Assembly: GCA_003221075.1 (NCBI GenBank) | Contig: QHUF01000052.1 | Coordinates: 1 to 12,349 of the forward strand | Length of the DNA: 12,349 nt | Reading direction: 5' to 3' | Origin: Gemmatimonadota bacterium | Lineage (GTDB): Bacteria; Gemmatimonadota; Gemmatimonadetes; Gemmatimonadales; GWC2-71-9 | In this document: positions 11,587 through 12,349 of the stretch, piece after piece | Numbering within the stretch: position 1 is the first letter of the stretch | Layout of the letters: each line of letters begins with the position of its first letter | Position numbers and translations under genes: made by a program | The notes under the pieces: generated by a model | The model's database searches: none | Seen by the model: only the letters and a program-made list of their open reading frames with translations | Told to the model about the DNA's origin: nothing

Positions 11587-12335
11587 TCACCATCAAGTCG
11601 CCGCGCGAAATCGAGACGATGGCGGCCGCCGGCCGCATCGTCGCCGAGACGCTGGCGCTGGTGGGACGCAGTATCCGACCCGACATCACCACCGAAGATC
11701 TCGACCGCCTCGCCGAAACATTCATCCGCAGCCATCCCGGCGCGCAGCCCTCGTTCAAGGGGCTGTACGATTTTCCCGCCACGCTCTGCACCTCGATCAA
11801 TCAGGAGATCGTGCACGGGATCCCGTCGCACAAGCGCGTCCTCCACGACGCCGACATCGTCAGTATCGATGTGGGCGTGTGGCTCGAAGGCTTGCACGCC
11901 GACTCGGCCGCCACGTTCCCGGTCGGGGACATCACGCGGGAGACGGCGCGGTTGCTCGAGGTCACCCAGCAGGCGCTCGCCGCGGGCGTGGCGCAGGCGC
12001 GCGCGGGCAATCACGTCGGCGATATCGGCCATGCCGTGCAGCAGGTGGCGGAAGGCGCGGGATACTCCGTTGTCCGGGAGCTGGTCGGCCACGGGATCGG
12101 CGCCGCGTTCCACGAGGAGCCGCAGATACCGAACTATGGCAAACCGAAACGCGGCCCGCGCCTCGCCCCCGGCATGACGATCGCGATCGAGCCGATGATC
12201 AACATCGGAGGCTCGGCGATCCGGACGCTGGACGACAAGTGGACCGTCGTGACGCAGGACGGCTCGCTGTCGGCGCACTTCGAGCATACAGTCGCGGTGA
12301 CGGACAACGGACCCCGCATTTTGACGACGGCTTAG
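11583..12335 (+). CDS. map: Methionine aminopeptidase type I
   Basis: Map removes the initiator Met from nascent proteins at the ribosome exit. The pita-bread fold residues are all present: His78 (VHGIP), metal ligands Asp96 (IDVG), Asp107 (HADSA), His170 (GHGIG), Glu203 (AIEPM) and Glu234 (FEHTVAV), each one lower than its E. coli number, plus His177 (AFHEEP), the equivalent of E. coli His178. The length of 250 residues is normal for type Ia without an N-terminal zinc or SH3-linker extension. Its ATG overlaps the adk end by four bases, so the two are coupled. The window ends 14 bases after its stop, so the usual next genes (infA, rpmJ) are not seen. Confidence 0.98.
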   Translation: MITIKSPREIETMAAAGRIVAETLALVGRSIRPDITTEDLDRLAETFIRSHPGAQPSFKGLYDFPATLCTSINQEIVHGIPSHKRVLHDADIVSIDVGVWLEGLHADSAATFPVGDITRETARLLEVTQQALAAGVAQARAGNHVGDIGHAVQQVAEGAGYSVVRELVGHGIGAAFHEEPQIPNYGKPKRGPRLAPGMTIAIEPMINIGGSAIRTLDDKWTVVTQDGSLSAHFEHTVAVTDNGPRILTTA

Positions 12336-12349
12336 CCGATCCCCGACGC

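Noticed and set aside
1..12349. Hidden defence system, CRISPR array, tRNA, rRNA or insertion sequence
   Set aside because: All bases but a few short gaps are covered by the ribosomal/secY/adk/map genes. No spaced repeats of CRISPR type, tRNA cloverleaf or transposase was seen.

Overview
The window is one continuous, tightly packed block of translation and secretion genes, all on the + strand, in the classical bacterial S10-spc order: rpsJ, rplC, rplD, rplW, rplB, rpsS, rplV, rpsC, rplP, rpmC, rpsQ, rplN, rplX, rplE, rpsZ (rpsN type Z), rpsH, rplF, rplR, rpsE, rpmD, rplO, secY, adk, map. No gene of this order is missing or broken. The high G+C content, the zinc-ribbon 61-residue S14, the short-LID adenylate kinase without a zinc knuckle and the many low-complexity protein tails fit a high-GC, non-proteobacterial soil- or sediment-type lineage. 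Gemmatimonadota or a relative is my best guess, held with low-to-moderate confidence because I could not search a database.

Layout. Positions 1-70 are a leader with a large imperfect hairpin built from G-rich octamers. Positions 71-4945 hold the S10 operon proper (S10 to L29), continuing with S17. Positions 5199-9695 hold the spc genes (L14 to L15). Positions 9692-12335 hold secY, adk and map, and the last 14 bases hold nothing recognisable. Most junctions overlap by 1, 4 or 8 bases or are separated by only a few bases, so translational coupling along one long mRNA is likely. The only gaps of 30 bases or more are the leader (1-70), the rpsJ-rplC gap (380-443) and the rpsH-rplF gap (7248-7277). 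Each contains a repeat or palindrome.

Function. The ribosomal proteins supply both subunits, including the exit-tunnel proteins L4, L22, L23, L24 and L29 and the mRNA-entry proteins S3 and S5. SecY is the protein-conducting channel that docks on the L23/L24/L29 side of the ribosome. Map trims the initiator Met of nascent chains at the same exit site. Adk recycles AMP.

What stands out is not a new gene system but two linked oddities. First, degenerate arrays of a G-rich heptad (consensus near GGGRCTA) occur four times. Three of them coincide with extra protein tails: the L4 C-terminus, the L5 N-terminus and the L15 N-terminus. The fourth fills the rpsH-rplF gap as a textbook G-quadruplex motif next to the rplF start codon. 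Second, several ribosomal proteins carry unusual tails. These include an RGG-box tail on S5 that resembles the one on eukaryotic uS5 (RPS2), a histone-like Lys/Ala/Pro tail on L22, an Ala/Glu tail on S19, and a natural glycine-rich linker in the SecY C-tail.
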